Below are positions 1 through 10,900 of a DNA stretch of 64,000 nucleotides, in pieces. The notes under the pieces are model-generated. The model was not told where the DNA came from. It did no database searches and saw only the letters and a list, made by a program, of their open reading frames with translations. The DNA comes from MFD09286-c1 sp963701015. GTDB taxonomy: Bacteria > Bacteroidota > Bacteroidia > Bacteroidales > DTGW01. The translations under genes were made by a program, and so were the position numbers. The stretch is from assembly GCA_963701015.1 (NCBI GenBank), contig OY969556.1:2170001-2234000 (forward strand). Reading direction: 5' to 3'. Position 1 is the stretch's first letter, and every line of letters begins with the position of its first letter.

Positions 1-803
1 TTAATTGCCCCAAAAATATCAAGTTGCTGAGCATAATCCGAAGCATATGAAATGGTCCAAAACCAAAAAGTATTAAATACTCCCCAATATTTCAATAATA
101 ATAGTAGAAAGATAAATGGAATTGCACCTCCAACAATAAATAATATAAGCTTGAATAATCGACCTTTTAATTCATTTCTCTTATACCAATATAAATTTAA
201 AATTAAAAACAAGCCGCTAAACAGACAGAAGAAGAGGCCAGTTTGTTTCATAATAGGTGCTAAACCCAAAAGTAAACCAGAAATAAAATAATAAATATTG
301 TTTTTATTTTCAAGTGCTTTTAAAAACATTAGTAACCCGGCGAGTGCAAAAAAAATAACGAAATGAGTACCATGTCCGGCAAATCCCAAAACGGTATAAC
401 TAATTGATAACAAGGAATAAATTGTAGAAGAAATTATAGCAGCCAGGTTACCTATAAGCTTCTTTACAAATAAAAAAAGTAATAGTATTGTAATAAGGTT
501 AACTACCATAAATCCAAAATGTACATCTGATATTGATTGTCCAAAAATTGCTAGAATTAATGCATACATCATATGTGTCCCAGGAAATTTCATGGTATAG
601 GCTATCTTAAAAGGAGGTATACCATGTAGCATTAACTGTCCAATATAAGCATAGTCACCTTCATCTCTTTCGAATGGAATGTTTAATAATCGTATGCGAA
701 TTATACTCACAAAAATTAATATAATTCCCAAAATCATCCAGGATAAATAATTTGATGTTTTCAGATTAAGAGTATCAAAATCAATTTCTTTAAATTTTTT
801 CAT
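1..803 (-). CDS. Membrane glycosyltransferase (PMT/ArnT-like), C-terminus cut by window edge
   Basis: The frame opens with ATG at 803 and stays open to base 1, so the 3' end lies outside the window. Codons read by hand give a short cytoplasmic start, then a hydrophobic helix (about residues 19-36), then an external loop with ERDEGDYAYIGQ. That loop is typical of GT-C lipid-linked sugar transferases (PMT/ArnT/GT83 group), where the acidic pair binds metal and sugar donor. Further hydrophobic segments follow. The gene starts 65 bases after the TMTC-like gene on the same strand, so the two are probably co-transcribed. The family assignment rests on the loop motif and membrane topology; donor and acceptor are unknown. 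Confidence 0.75.
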   Translation of the reverse strand, partial: MKKFKEIDFDTLNLKTSNYLSWMILGIILIFVSIIRIRLLNIPFERDEGDYAYIGQLMLHGIPPFKIAYTMKFPGTHMMYALILAIFGQSISDVHFGFMVVNLITILLLFLFVKKLIGNLAAIISSTIYSLLSISYTVLGFAGHGTHFVIFFALAGLLMFLKALENKNNIYYFISGLLLGLAPIMKQTGLFFCLFSGLFLILNLYWYKRNELKGRLFKLILFIVGGAIPFIFLLLLLKYWGVFNTFWFWTISYASDYAQQLDIFGAI

Positions 804-868
804 TTGAATTATAACAGTTCTTTTTTAATATTTTTATAAATTCTATAAATGGTACTTTAAATAAAGGA

Positions 869-3136
869 TTATTTTTTAATAAATCCCTTTTCATGGGCTT
901 TTTGTAAATCAAATTTGGAAGCAACCATATTGTTTATTTTAATTTCCAATATTCCTTTATTATAGTAATACACACCGCTATCCGGAGCAATAGCTATAGC
1001 TTCATTATATAATTGGATTGCAGCATTGATATTCCCAAGTTTTTCTAAAGCATATGCCTTTAAAGTTAAAGTTATCAATAATTTATCATTAATTTTAATA
1101 GCTTCATTGCAATCGTTTATTGCTTTCTGAAAATCATTTTGATTTAACCTTAATCTGGCTCGCATAATATATGCGTTTAAAAACTTTGGGTTATATTCAA
1201 TTGCTTTATTAACATCAATTATTGAACTATCAATGTTATTTAATAATTTATACAATTTTGCTCTGTTAAAATAAGCTTCGGAATAAGTTGAATCAACTTT
1301 AATAGCAATTGAAAAGTCATTTAATGCATTTAATTTATTATTCATAAAATAATCAATTATTCCTTTCAAATTATAAGCTTCCTTAAATTGTGGCATTATA
1401 TTTATTGCGATATTTAAGTTATGAACCGCCAAATCAAATTTTTTACTTTTCATATAAAAATTCCCTAGTGAATAATATGCATCTTTATACAATGAATCAA
1501 TACTCACGGCTTTTTGATAATAAATTAAAGCATTATTAAAATCATTTTGTATTTCATAAATTTCTCCAATTTTAATATATGCTTCCTTATACAATGGTGA
1601 ATTATTTAAAACATAATGATAGTAATTAAGTGCTTCATTGTAATTGCCTTGCAATTGCATTATTTCACCTTTTTCGTAATAAGCATCAATTTTATTAGGA
1701 TTAATTTTTATGGCAACGTTCAAATCAATTAATGATGCAGAAAGATTTCCTGTAAGCATTTCCAATTCACCGCGGTTAAAATAAAAATCAGCATCATCTG
1801 GTTTTAATTCAATTGCCTTATTTATATCTTCAAGGGCTCCTTTCAAATCGCCCGATTTTTCTTTTGCTGTGCCTCTGTTATTCCATGCTTGTGGAATAAA
1901 TTCCTTACTATTATTTTTTATAACTTCGTTCCAAAAAGTCAGACTATTGTTCCAAACTTTTGTTCTTTCAAAAGTTGAATAACTACAAAATAATATATAT
2001 AGGATAAGGATTCCATAAAATATTTTTTTATTTAAATATTGTACAAAAAATATAGAAATTAATAGGAAAAAGCCTATTGATGAAATATAAATATACCTAT
2101 CTGCAATAATTGCAATTCCAAATGGAATTAGCTGAATTAGAAAGATTATATTAATATTAAAAAATAATATTGCAAATATTATAATATTTGAGATTTTGTT
2201 TATATTTTTAATAAAAACAAATACTAAAGCCAGCAAAATAACGAAATATATCCAATATATAAATGAAATACTTGTTGGGAATGGATAAAAAGCCGACAAA
2301 TTAATTGGTAATATTAGTTTATACAAATATTCGAAAAAAGCAAGTGAAGCAAACGCAAACCTGTCTGTAAAAGGTGAATTGAATTTAATAACACCATTAT
2401 TTTGCGAATAGTAAGTTATTATTCCTAAAATAAATGATAAAATCAGAAATGGAACTTTTTCAAAAATGATTTTTTTTGAGAATATTTTGCGTTGAAACAA
2501 TATATCCAATGCAATCAAACTTAAGGTAAGTGTTACAGCCAAACCTTTTGATAAAAGTGATAAAACAAAAAATAAAAGAGAAACAAAATATAGCCAGCTT
2601 TTATTTTTATGAACATATTTAATATATGCCATTATTGATAAAAAGTAAAACAATGCATATAATAAATTCTTTCTTTCCGATATCCAGGCAACTGATTCAA
2701 CGTTTATAGGATGTATCGTAAATAATAATGAAGTAAAAAATGCTATAAAATAATTTTGATCTACTAAATTATTTGCATTATTTCCGCCTTTATAATTAAT
2801 ATATTTTAATAGCTGCAATATCAAGAAAAAAACTAAAACAGCATTAATAATGTGAATAATTAAATTTGTAATTATAAAAGTTTTTGCATTTAAACCATCA
2901 ATTTGGTAATCAATAGCAAATGAAAAAATAGTTACAGGTAAATAATCTTCAACATATTTCTTAGTAAACCAATGTTTAACATTTTCAGTATTAATTGTTT
3001 TAATATCGTTATTATTTACTACATATACATCGTCGTCCCAATTTAAAAAACCATTCTTAACCACTGGCAAATAGGATATAATGCCTGATAATATTATAAT
3101 TCCCAATAAAATTGGTAAAATCAGCCTTTTGTTCAT
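869..3136 (-). CDS. TMTC-like membrane protein with C-terminal TPR repeats
   Basis: A 755-residue protein. Residues 1-400 hold about ten membrane helices and residues 416-755 hold roughly ten TPR repeats. The first external loop has WDDD at 33-36, the GT-C acidic motif. HPINVESVAWISERKNLLYA starts near 142 and ADRYIYISSIGF near 345; both resemble the conserved blocks of TMTC-type O-mannosyltransferases (GT105). In that family the TPR tail binds the acceptor protein. The role here, glycosyl transfer to exported proteins or to a lipid-linked acceptor, is inferred. It lies directly upstream of another GT-C enzyme and diverges from a secreted TPR protein across 224 bases. Confidence 0.75.
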   Translation of the reverse strand: MNKRLILPILLGIIILSGIISYLPVVKNGFLNWDDDVYVVNNNDIKTINTENVKHWFTKKYVEDYLPVTIFSFAIDYQIDGLNAKTFIITNLIIHIINAVLVFFLILQLLKYINYKGGNNANNLVDQNYFIAFFTSLLFTIHPINVESVAWISERKNLLYALFYFLSIMAYIKYVHKNKSWLYFVSLLFFVLSLLSKGLAVTLTLSLIALDILFQRKIFSKKIIFEKVPFLILSFILGIITYYSQNNGVIKFNSPFTDRFAFASLAFFEYLYKLILPINLSAFYPFPTSISFIYWIYFVILLALVFVFIKNINKISNIIIFAILFFNINIIFLIQLIPFGIAIIADRYIYISSIGFFLLISIFFVQYLNKKIFYGILILYILFCSYSTFERTKVWNNSLTFWNEVIKNNSKEFIPQAWNNRGTAKEKSGDLKGALEDINKAIELKPDDADFYFNRGELEMLTGNLSASLIDLNVAIKINPNKIDAYYEKGEIMQLQGNYNEALNYYHYVLNNSPLYKEAYIKIGEIYEIQNDFNNALIYYQKAVSIDSLYKDAYYSLGNFYMKSKKFDLAVHNLNIAINIMPQFKEAYNLKGIIDYFMNNKLNALNDFSIAIKVDSTYSEAYFNRAKLYKLLNNIDSSIIDVNKAIEYNPKFLNAYIMRARLRLNQNDFQKAINDCNEAIKINDKLLITLTLKAYALEKLGNINAAIQLYNEAIAIAPDSGVYYYNKGILEIKINNMVASKFDLQKAHEKGFIKK

Positions 3137-3308
3137 AATTATTCAGTATTAATAATCAATATCAAATGTCAAAAATAATTAATTGATGCAATTATAGAAA
3201 TATTTCATTTGTTATTACTTTCATAAGTAAAATTGAAAATTAATTCTACTTTTAAATAATATTATAATATAATGCACTTTTCTCAAAAAAATACTTCAAA
3301 TAATTTTA

Positions 3309-3316
3309 TACTTTTG
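3309..3316 (+). promoter_or_regulatory. Bacteroidetes -7 element (TACTTTTG)
   Basis: TACTTTTG fits the phylum -7 consensus TAnnTTTG and lies 44 bases before the chosen ATG of the TPR gene at 3361. No clear TTG is found 19-21 bases upstream, so the -33 half is weak. Confidence 0.45.
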
Positions 3317-3360
3317 CATAATATTTGTACAAAGCCAACAATTTTGAGGAATCTAAATCT

Positions 3361-5304
3361 ATGAGAAAATTATCCAGTTTGTTGCTTTTTATTTTACTTT
3401 CTCTTTCGTTTGCAAATGGCCAGCTTAATATTGATTATTGGTTGAATTCAGGTACTGAAAAAATTATTAAAAATGATAATTTGGCGGCTATTGAATATTT
3501 CAATACTATTATAAGGTTCAACCCCGATTTAGCCGATGCTTTCTATTTACGAGGAATATCAAAATACAATTTAAAAGATTACCGGGGAGCAATTGAAGAT
3601 TTATCTAAGGCAATTCAATACAATCCAATTTTTGCAAATTATTATCTATATCGGGGAAACGCAAAGCAAAAACTTTACGATTTTAAAGGTGCAAAAGAAG
3701 ATTATGACAAGGCTATTGAAGTTCGCCCTATAAGCACCGATGCCTATTTAAGTCGTGGTATAAATTACATTATTGTAAAAAAATACGACGATGCAATTAA
3801 AGATTTTGATATGGCAATTGAATTAAGCAGAAGTAATCCTTATGCATATTTGTACAGGGCTATTGGTAAACAATACGAACAAAAAAATGAAGAAGCAATG
3901 GTTGATTTTGATAAAGCCATTCAATTAGATCCATACAATAATGATGCCTATGTGCGCCGTGGCAGAAATCGTTGTGAAATGAAAGATTTTAAAGGTGGAA
4001 TTGAGGATTTTAATAAAGCACTATCTATTGATTCAACCAATTCATTTGCGTATTTTAACAGGGCACTTGCTTACTCCGAATCGAACGATGTGAATGATGC
4101 CCTTGCTGATTACAACAAAGTATTAAAACTTGACCCGGAAAATGATATTACCTATTTTAACCGTGCTGAATTAAAAGCAAAAAAAGGAGACCTTACAGGT
4201 GCAATTAGTGATTATGACAATGTGGTGAAAATAAACCCAACCAATGTTTATACATACTTTAACAGGGCAATTGCATATCAAAAACTTGGTAAAAATAACA
4301 AAGCTATAGCTGACTACACTAATGCAATTAATTTGAATCCTGAATTTGCAAATGCATATTTCAACCGTTCAATTGCAAAACACGATGTTAATGACCTTGC
4401 CGGAGCTGATCTTGATTATAAAACAGCTGTTAGATTAAATAAGGATTTAAATAAATTGAATCAGGCTGGACTTCTTGATTCAACTGGGCTTAGCAAAATT
4501 ACTGAATTCCGTGCTGATTTTGAAGCTGGAAATGTGCAGGTAGCTAAAAGCGCTGAAATGGGAATTTATCCTTTCCCAATATTCGATTTAGTTTTTGCAT
4601 TAAAAGATTCCTTAAAGAATTACCAGCCAACCGATTTAGCCAAATTGCCTGTATTAAATAAAGATAATGAAAATGGCGACCGATTTGTGCTCACACGCGA
4701 TCCAATTACTATTTCACAGGATAGCGCTGAACATTTATTAAGTTTAATTGAAAATGTGCCTTTCTCTGAAAAAAACTATCCGTTAATTTTTGAAAGAGCC
4801 TCGTTAAAATCGCAATTGCAAAACTTTAATGGTGCAATTGACGATTACAATATAATTACCACTTTTATGCCTGATTTAAGTCTAGGTTATTTTTGCAAAG
4901 CAAATACCAATTACGATATGATAACATTCCTAAATTCTATTCAGGATGTAAGTGGCAATATTGTTGCATCAAATACAAATACCAAAGTACAAAAAGTTAC
5001 CATTCAAAATTACGACGATGTAATTGCCGATTATAATAAATGTTTAAAACTCAATCCAAAATTTTACTATGGCTACTATAATATGGCAAATGTTATGATT
5101 GAATCACGTGAATTTAAAGGCGCAATTGATGCTTTTGGAAAAGCAATTGATATTGAGCCGAAATTTGCCGAAGCCTATTATAATCGTGGATTAACTTATA
5201 TATTTATCAAGGAAAAAGATACTGGTTGCCTCGATTTAAGTAAAGCCGGTGAATTAGGAATTACAAAAGCTTATGCTGTTATTAAAAAGTATTGTAATAA
5301 CTAA
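3361..5304 (+). CDS. Secreted TPR-repeat protein
   Basis: A 647-residue protein from ATG 3361. That start was chosen over an upstream in-frame TTG at 3325 because it begins directly with a signal peptide (basic MRK, a long Leu/Phe core, ending near ANGQ), and because the -7 element at 3309-3316 would place the TTG almost at the transcript start. Residues 20-370 hold about ten TPR units with the usual W/Y-LG-Y-A-F-A-P spacing. A non-TPR linker of about 100 residues follows, then three more TPR units to the end. It is probably periplasmic or surface scaffolding. No enzyme motif is visible and the specific role is unknown. It precedes the efflux operon, but 106 bases and different character suggest a separate function. 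Confidence 0.8.
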   Translation: MRKLSSLLLFILLSLSFANGQLNIDYWLNSGTEKIIKNDNLAAIEYFNTIIRFNPDLADAFYLRGISKYNLKDYRGAIEDLSKAIQYNPIFANYYLYRGNAKQKLYDFKGAKEDYDKAIEVRPISTDAYLSRGINYIIVKKYDDAIKDFDMAIELSRSNPYAYLYRAIGKQYEQKNEEAMVDFDKAIQLDPYNNDAYVRRGRNRCEMKDFKGGIEDFNKALSIDSTNSFAYFNRALAYSESNDVNDALADYNKVLKLDPENDITYFNRAELKAKKGDLTGAISDYDNVVKINPTNVYTYFNRAIAYQKLGKNNKAIADYTNAINLNPEFANAYFNRSIAKHDVNDLAGADLDYKTAVRLNKDLNKLNQAGLLDSTGLSKITEFRADFEAGNVQVAKSAEMGIYPFPIFDLVFALKDSLKNYQPTDLAKLPVLNKDNENGDRFVLTRDPITISQDSAEHLLSLIENVPFSEKNYPLIFERASLKSQLQNFNGAIDDYNIITTFMPDLSLGYFCKANTNYDMITFLNSIQDVSGNIVASNTNTKVQKVTIQNYDDVIADYNKCLKLNPKFYYGYYNMANVMIESREFKGAIDAFGKAIDIEPKFAEAYYNRGLTYIFIKEKDTGCLDLSKAGELGITKAYAVIKKYCNN

Positions 5305-5410
5305 ATTTGTCTACCACATCTCTTTTAAATTTCTTTAAGAAATAAACAGTATTTATTTTGAATAAATGCATGAATTTTGCATTTGAAACGATTTTTAAAA
5401 TCCAAAAATA

Positions 5411-6685
5411 ATGAGGTTTATTATTGTATTTATTATATTCAATCAATTTATAAATATAATTAATGCTGAAACAAACGATACTATAAAAATGTCATTGCCC
5501 GAAACAGAAAAAATGTTTGTCGACAGCAATTTATTTTTATTGGCTCAACGCTATACCATTGATGAAAACAAAGCCTTTGTGATACAAGCTAAAATTTGGG
5601 GTTTGCCTAACATTTCTATAACCCAGGGTGCTTATCAAACAGAAGAAAAAAAAATGTTCGACCTTACTTCAAAAGGAGGTGAAATGGCTATTCAGGTTCA
5701 ACAACTAATTGATATTGCGGGGAAACATCGAAAAAACAGGAAACTGGCAGAACTCACTCTTCAAAATACAGAATATCAATTTAATGAAACTTTACGTGAG
5801 TTAAAATATCAACTTAGAACTGATTTTTTCACACTGAATTACCAGTTAAAATCACTTGATGTTTATAATACGGAAGTTAAAGCTCTTCAGAAAATAGTCG
5901 ATGCTTATACTGTACAAATTAAATCGGGAAATATTTCCATGAAAGAATTGGTGCGCCTGCAATCGTTACTCTTTGCTACCGAAAATGACAGAATAGATTT
6001 ACTCAAATCTATTGGTGATATGCAGCATGAAATTGGCGCAATGCTTAGGTTGCCCGCACAGAAATTTTTCAAACCTATTACAAATGATTCAGCCTTAAAA
6101 AATTTAGATATTTCCCAAATTTCATATAGCACTTTAGTCGATTCTGCTCATGAATGTCGCCCTGACTTGTTAGTTTACAGAAATAATATAAATTTTAGCC
6201 AGGCTGATTTAAGTTATCAGCGTTCTTTATCAAAACCCGATTTGGCTATTATGGGTGGTTGGGACAAAAATGGCAGTTATATAACAAACTACAATTATAT
6301 TGGGTTAGGTTTCGACATTCCTTTGTGGAATATTAATCGAGGTAATATAAAAGCAGCAAGAATAAGAATTGAAGAAAATAAATCGCAGTACAATCAATAT
6401 ATTTCAAATATTGACCATGATATAATAAACCAATATTCACAAACTCTTGATATAGAAAACTTGTATAAAAAATTTGTCCCGGAATTTAATAATGAATATT
6501 CTAAATTAATGAATGGAATGTTGGAAAGTTTTACAAAACATGAAGTTGGATTACTTGAATTTACTGATTTTTATGAATCGTATAAAGATGCAACCAGCCA
6601 ATATTACAAGCTTCAGGGAGAAAGGATAAATTCCTATGCTGAAATTAATTTTATAACCGGAAAAGATATTTTTCAACTTCAGTAA
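5411..6685 (+). CDS. TolC/CusC-family outer-membrane efflux channel
   Basis: A 424-residue protein with an N-terminal signal sequence (about residues 1-19, ending NAE). The rest is long amphipathic helices with two related halves, typical of the outer membrane efflux protein family (OEP). These proteins form trimeric channels that carry substrate from the inner-membrane pump through the periplasm to the outside. It is the first gene of a three-gene set, with 72 bases to the adaptor and 79 more before the pump, so it is the exit duct of a tripartite heavy-metal RND system. Family membership is clear from context and sequence pattern; metal specificity does not come from this subunit. Confidence 0.88.
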   Translation: MRFIIVFIIFNQFINIINAETNDTIKMSLPETEKMFVDSNLFLLAQRYTIDENKAFVIQAKIWGLPNISITQGAYQTEEKKMFDLTSKGGEMAIQVQQLIDIAGKHRKNRKLAELTLQNTEYQFNETLRELKYQLRTDFFTLNYQLKSLDVYNTEVKALQKIVDAYTVQIKSGNISMKELVRLQSLLFATENDRIDLLKSIGDMQHEIGAMLRLPAQKFFKPITNDSALKNLDISQISYSTLVDSAHECRPDLLVYRNNINFSQADLSYQRSLSKPDLAIMGGWDKNGSYITNYNYIGLGFDIPLWNINRGNIKAARIRIEENKSQYNQYISNIDHDIINQYSQTLDIENLYKKFVPEFNNEYSKLMNGMLESFTKHEVGLLEFTDFYESYKDATSQYYKLQGERINSYAEINFITGKDIFQLQ

Positions 6686-6757
6686 CAACATAAATTAATT
6701 AGGAATATTTGAAAATATTATTCTCATAAAAATTAATGAATAATAAAATTGTTTTAA

Positions 6758-7840
6758 ATGAAAAAAATTTCAACCACAATAGTTATAGTTCTTCTTATAA
6801 TTGGTTGTAGTACAAATAAAAATAAAGAAGTGAAAACTGCAAACCAAAAATTTTGTATCCCCGACAGTTTAATTAACCAGGTTGTAATAAATACAGCCAA
6901 ACTTTTGCCTATTGAAGACGAAATAAGGCTTATTGGGAAAGTTACCTATAACCAGGATAAAGTTGTGAAACTTTTCCCAATGGTTAGTGGAAATGTATTA
7001 GAAGTTAAAGTTGCATTGGGCGATTATGTTAAAAAAAATCAAGTTTTAGCTATTGTAAAAAGCCCCGAATTTGCAGGTGCAGAAAATGATGTTGTTTCAG
7101 CCGAAGCTAATTTGGCGGTTGCGGAAAAATCTTTAACTGCTACCGAAGGCTTATATAAATCGGGTTTAGTTTCGGAACAGGAATATACTTCAGCTGTTAA
7201 AGATGTTGAAAAGGATAGGTCGGAGTTGGAACGTGCTAAAACTATAATTTCAGTTTATGGTGGAAATCATTCTGATTATATTATTAAATCTCCTATAGCT
7301 GGTTATATTGTTGATAAATCTATCAACCCTGATGTACAGATCAGACCTGATAATTCAAATAGTATTTTTACCATTTGCGACCTTTCCAAAATTTGGGTTA
7401 TAGCCGATGTTTATGAGACCGATATTGCTAAAATTAAATTAGGCGAAAAGGTCAATGTTACTACTATTGCTTATCCCGATAAAATTTTTGATGGTATAAT
7501 TGATAAAATATATAGTGTGCTGGACCCTGATAGTAAAACAATGAAAGTTAGAATTCAACTTAGTAATTCCGAAAATTTATTAAAACCCGAAATGTTTGCA
7601 AATGTTGAAGTTCATGAAATAAAAAAAGACTCCCTTGTTGCCATTCCGTCAAAGTCGGTAATATTTGACCGGAACCGATATTGGGTTATGGTATATAAAG
7701 ATAAATGCGATATTGAAACCCGACAGATAGAAATTTCAACAATTACAAGTGCATTTACTTATATACGAAGTGGTATAAAGGCAGGCGAAATGGTAATTAT
7801 GACGAATCAATTGTTGATATATAACGCACTAAATCAATGA
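6758..7840 (+). CDS. RND efflux periplasmic adaptor lipoprotein (CusB/CzcB-like)
   Basis: A 360-residue membrane-fusion protein. The N-terminus has a signal sequence with lipobox LIIGC, placing the lipidated cysteine at residue 17. A lipoyl-like domain follows (PMVSGNVLEVKVALGDYV near residue 75), then an alpha-hairpin (ENDVVSAEANLAVAEKSL) and a beta-barrel region. Such adaptors join the inner-membrane pump to the outer-membrane channel. It sits between those two partners on the same strand. The extra His/Met-rich metal-binding N-terminal domains of some CusB proteins are not seen. Confidence 0.88.
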   Translation: MKKISTTIVIVLLIIGCSTNKNKEVKTANQKFCIPDSLINQVVINTAKLLPIEDEIRLIGKVTYNQDKVVKLFPMVSGNVLEVKVALGDYVKKNQVLAIVKSPEFAGAENDVVSAEANLAVAEKSLTATEGLYKSGLVSEQEYTSAVKDVEKDRSELERAKTIISVYGGNHSDYIIKSPIAGYIVDKSINPDVQIRPDNSNSIFTICDLSKIWVIADVYETDIAKIKLGEKVNVTTIAYPDKIFDGIIDKIYSVLDPDSKTMKVRIQLSNSENLLKPEMFANVEVHEIKKDSLVAIPSKSVIFDRNRYWVMVYKDKCDIETRQIEISTITSAFTYIRSGIKAGEMVIMTNQLLIYNALNQ

Positions 7841-7919
7841 TTATATCTATCTATACTCAATGTGAAAGCATAAAATTGACAATAAATCAACAGTAAAGTT
7901 TTAATTTAATTAACTTTAT

Positions 7920-10900
7920 ATGAACAGTTTTATTAAGAATATAATTATATTTTCACTTAAAAATAAATTCTTCATATTTTTTAGTATTGCTATAATTATA
8001 GCGGCAGGTATATATAGTTATTTCAATACACCAATTGAAGCATTCCCTGATGTAACCAATACACAAATATCTATAATTTCGCAATGGCCTGGCCGAAGTG
8101 CAGAAGAAGTTGAACGTTATGTAACTATGCCTATAGAGTTGGCAATGAACTCCGTTCAAAGTAAAACTGACGTAAGGTCAACTACACTTTTTGGACTTTC
8201 AGTTGTAAAGGTAATTTTCGAAGATAACATTGATGATGCTTTTGGCAGACAGCAAGTTAATAATTTATTACGAAGCATTGATTTGCCTGAAGGGGTTGAC
8301 CCTGAAGTTGAACCACCATATGGGCCAACGGGCGAAATTTTTCGATATACTTTAAAAAGTAAGATTAGGACAGTTCGTGAATTAAAAACGCTCGAAGATT
8401 GGGTAGTAGAGCGACATATAAAGTCAGTCTCTGGTGTTGCTGATGTAAATAGTTTTGGAGGTGAAATTAAAACCTTCGAAATTCAGGTCGATCCAAGACT
8501 TTTAGCAAAATATGATATAACACCACTTGATGTTTATCAGGCTGTAAACCGCAGCAACATTAATGTTGGAGGCGATGTTATTGAAAGCAATTCTCAATCG
8601 TATGTTGTTAGGGGTATTGGTGTTATAGATCATTTCGATGAAATTGGCAATATCCTTATTAAGAAAATTAATGGAAGCCCTATCCTTATTAAACATATTG
8701 GAACTGTTGTTGAATCGCATCTTCCTCGTTTGGGCCAGGTTGGAAAAGATAGTTGCTCCGATGTAGTTGAAGGTATAGTTGTAATGCGCAAAGGACAAAA
8801 CCCGGCAGAAGTTATTAAAAAAGTGCAGAAGAAAATTGATGAATTAAATTCGAAAATTCTTCCTTCCGATGTTAAAGTTGAAACTTATTACAACCGAAAC
8901 GAGTTGATACATTATGCAACCCATACTGTAATTCATAACCTGCTCGAAGGTATTATACTGGTAACCATAATTGTATTTCTATTTATGGCCGAATGGCGCA
9001 CTACGCTTATTGTTTCGCTAATTATCCCGCTATCACTTCTATTTGCTTTTATTTGCTTGCGGTTGAAAGGCATGAACGCAAATTTATTGTCAATGGGTGC
9101 AATTGACTTTGGTATAATTATAGATGGCGCGGTTGTGATGGTTGAAGGTATTTTTGTAGCACTCGATCATAAAGCAAAATCTGTAGGAATGGCAAAATTT
9201 AATCATTTAGCCAAACTTGGATTGATTAAAGAAACCGGGAATGAAATGGGAAAAGCCATATTTATTTCAAAACTAATTATAATAACTGCTCTTTTGCCAA
9301 TATTCTCGTTTCAAAAGGTAGAAGGTAAAATGTTTTCACCTTTAGCCTGGACGCTTGGTTTTGCACTGTTAGGTGCCTTAATTTTTGCCCTTACTTTTGT
9401 ACCAGTTATGTCAAGCATTCTTTTAAAGAAAAATGTAAAAGAAAAACATAATCCTTTTCTAGATTTTATAAACAGAATCAGCATCTCATTTTTCGACCGA
9501 TGTTATAGGAACAAACGTATAAGCCTTTTAATATCTGGTTCAGCATTAATAATTATTCTATTTTCTTTTCGTTTTTTGGGAAGTGAATTCTTACCTGAAC
9601 TAAACGAAGGAGCAATATGGGTTAGAGCATCATTACCTTATAGTATATCGCTTAACGAGGCCGTATTAATTGCCCAGGATATGCGAAAAATCCTCAAATC
9701 GTTCCCCGAAGTAAAACAAGTTGTTTCTCAAACTGGACGACCTGATGATGGAACGGATGCTACAGGTTTTTATAACGATGAATTTTTTGTAGATATATAC
9801 CACACCAAAGCAATGGAAAAACAAAAAAACAGGGATGATCTTATTCGACGGATGACTCAGAAATTAAGCAAATATCCTGGAGTTGACCTGAATTTTTCAC
9901 AACCAATTATGGATAACGTTGAAGAAGCTGTATCGGGTGTAAAAGGTTCAATTGCTATTAAAGTTTTTGGAGACGATTTAGCCTATCTTGACCATGAAGC
10001 CGATAGTATATATAATATAATGAAAGATATTCGTGGAATTGACGATTTAGGAGTTATTCGAAGCCAGGGACAACCTGAATTACATATTGAACTTGATCAG
10101 GAGAAAATGGCAATGTATGGTGTTGCAACATCTGACTGTAATGCTGTTATTGAAATGGCAATTGGTGGAAAAGCCGCTTCGATATTTTATGAGGGATATA
10201 AAAAATTTGATATTCGTATAAGGTTCAAAGAAGAATACCGGAATTCAATCACGGAAATAGGAAATCTTATGGTTCCTACCCTTTCAGGCAATCAAATTCC
10301 AATTAAAGAAATAGCTGAAATTAAAAAAATTACAGGACCAATTTTAATTTTTAGGGAAAATAATGAACGATTCGTTGCAATAAAATTTTCAGTTCGCAAT
10401 CGTGATATGGGTTCCGCAATTGCTGAAGCTCAAAAAAAAGTCGATGCCGCAATTCAACTTCCTAAAGGATATTCAATAGAATGGCAAGGCGATTTTGAGA
10501 ATCAGCAGCGAGCATCAAAACGGTTAAGCCTTGTAGTACCAATAAGTTTAATTCTTATATTTATCATTTTGTTCATTTTATTCGGAAATGCAACGGATGC
10601 CGGGTTGATTATCTTAAATGTTCCATTTGCAATTACCGGAGGAATATTAGCACTTCATATAACTGGCGTTAACTTTAGCATTTCAGCTGGAATTGGGTTT
10701 ATAGCACTTTTTGGGATTTGTATTCAGAATAATGTTATATTGTTGTCGAAATTTAAGAAAAACCTGCATGAACGGATGCACCTTGATGAAGCAATACGGA
10801 ATGGTGTAATTACACGTATCAGGCCGGTTTTAATGACAGCTTTAATGGCAGCAATTGGTTTAATGCCGGCAGCAACTTCTACCGGAATTGGTTCCGAAAC

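Noticed and set aside
52..291. Plus-strand open frame of 79 codons at the window start
   Set aside because: It lies antisense to the GT-C glycosyltransferase, whose minus frame is open from 803 to 1 and has recognisable motifs.
3325..3360. TTG start for the TPR gene
   Set aside because: It would add 12 residues before the signal peptide and place the start within a few bases of the expected transcript start.
5341..5410. Possible promoter before the efflux operon (TTTG at 5357 and GAATTTTG at 5372)
   Set aside because: The second box has G for T and the spacing is about 11 bases rather than 19-21.
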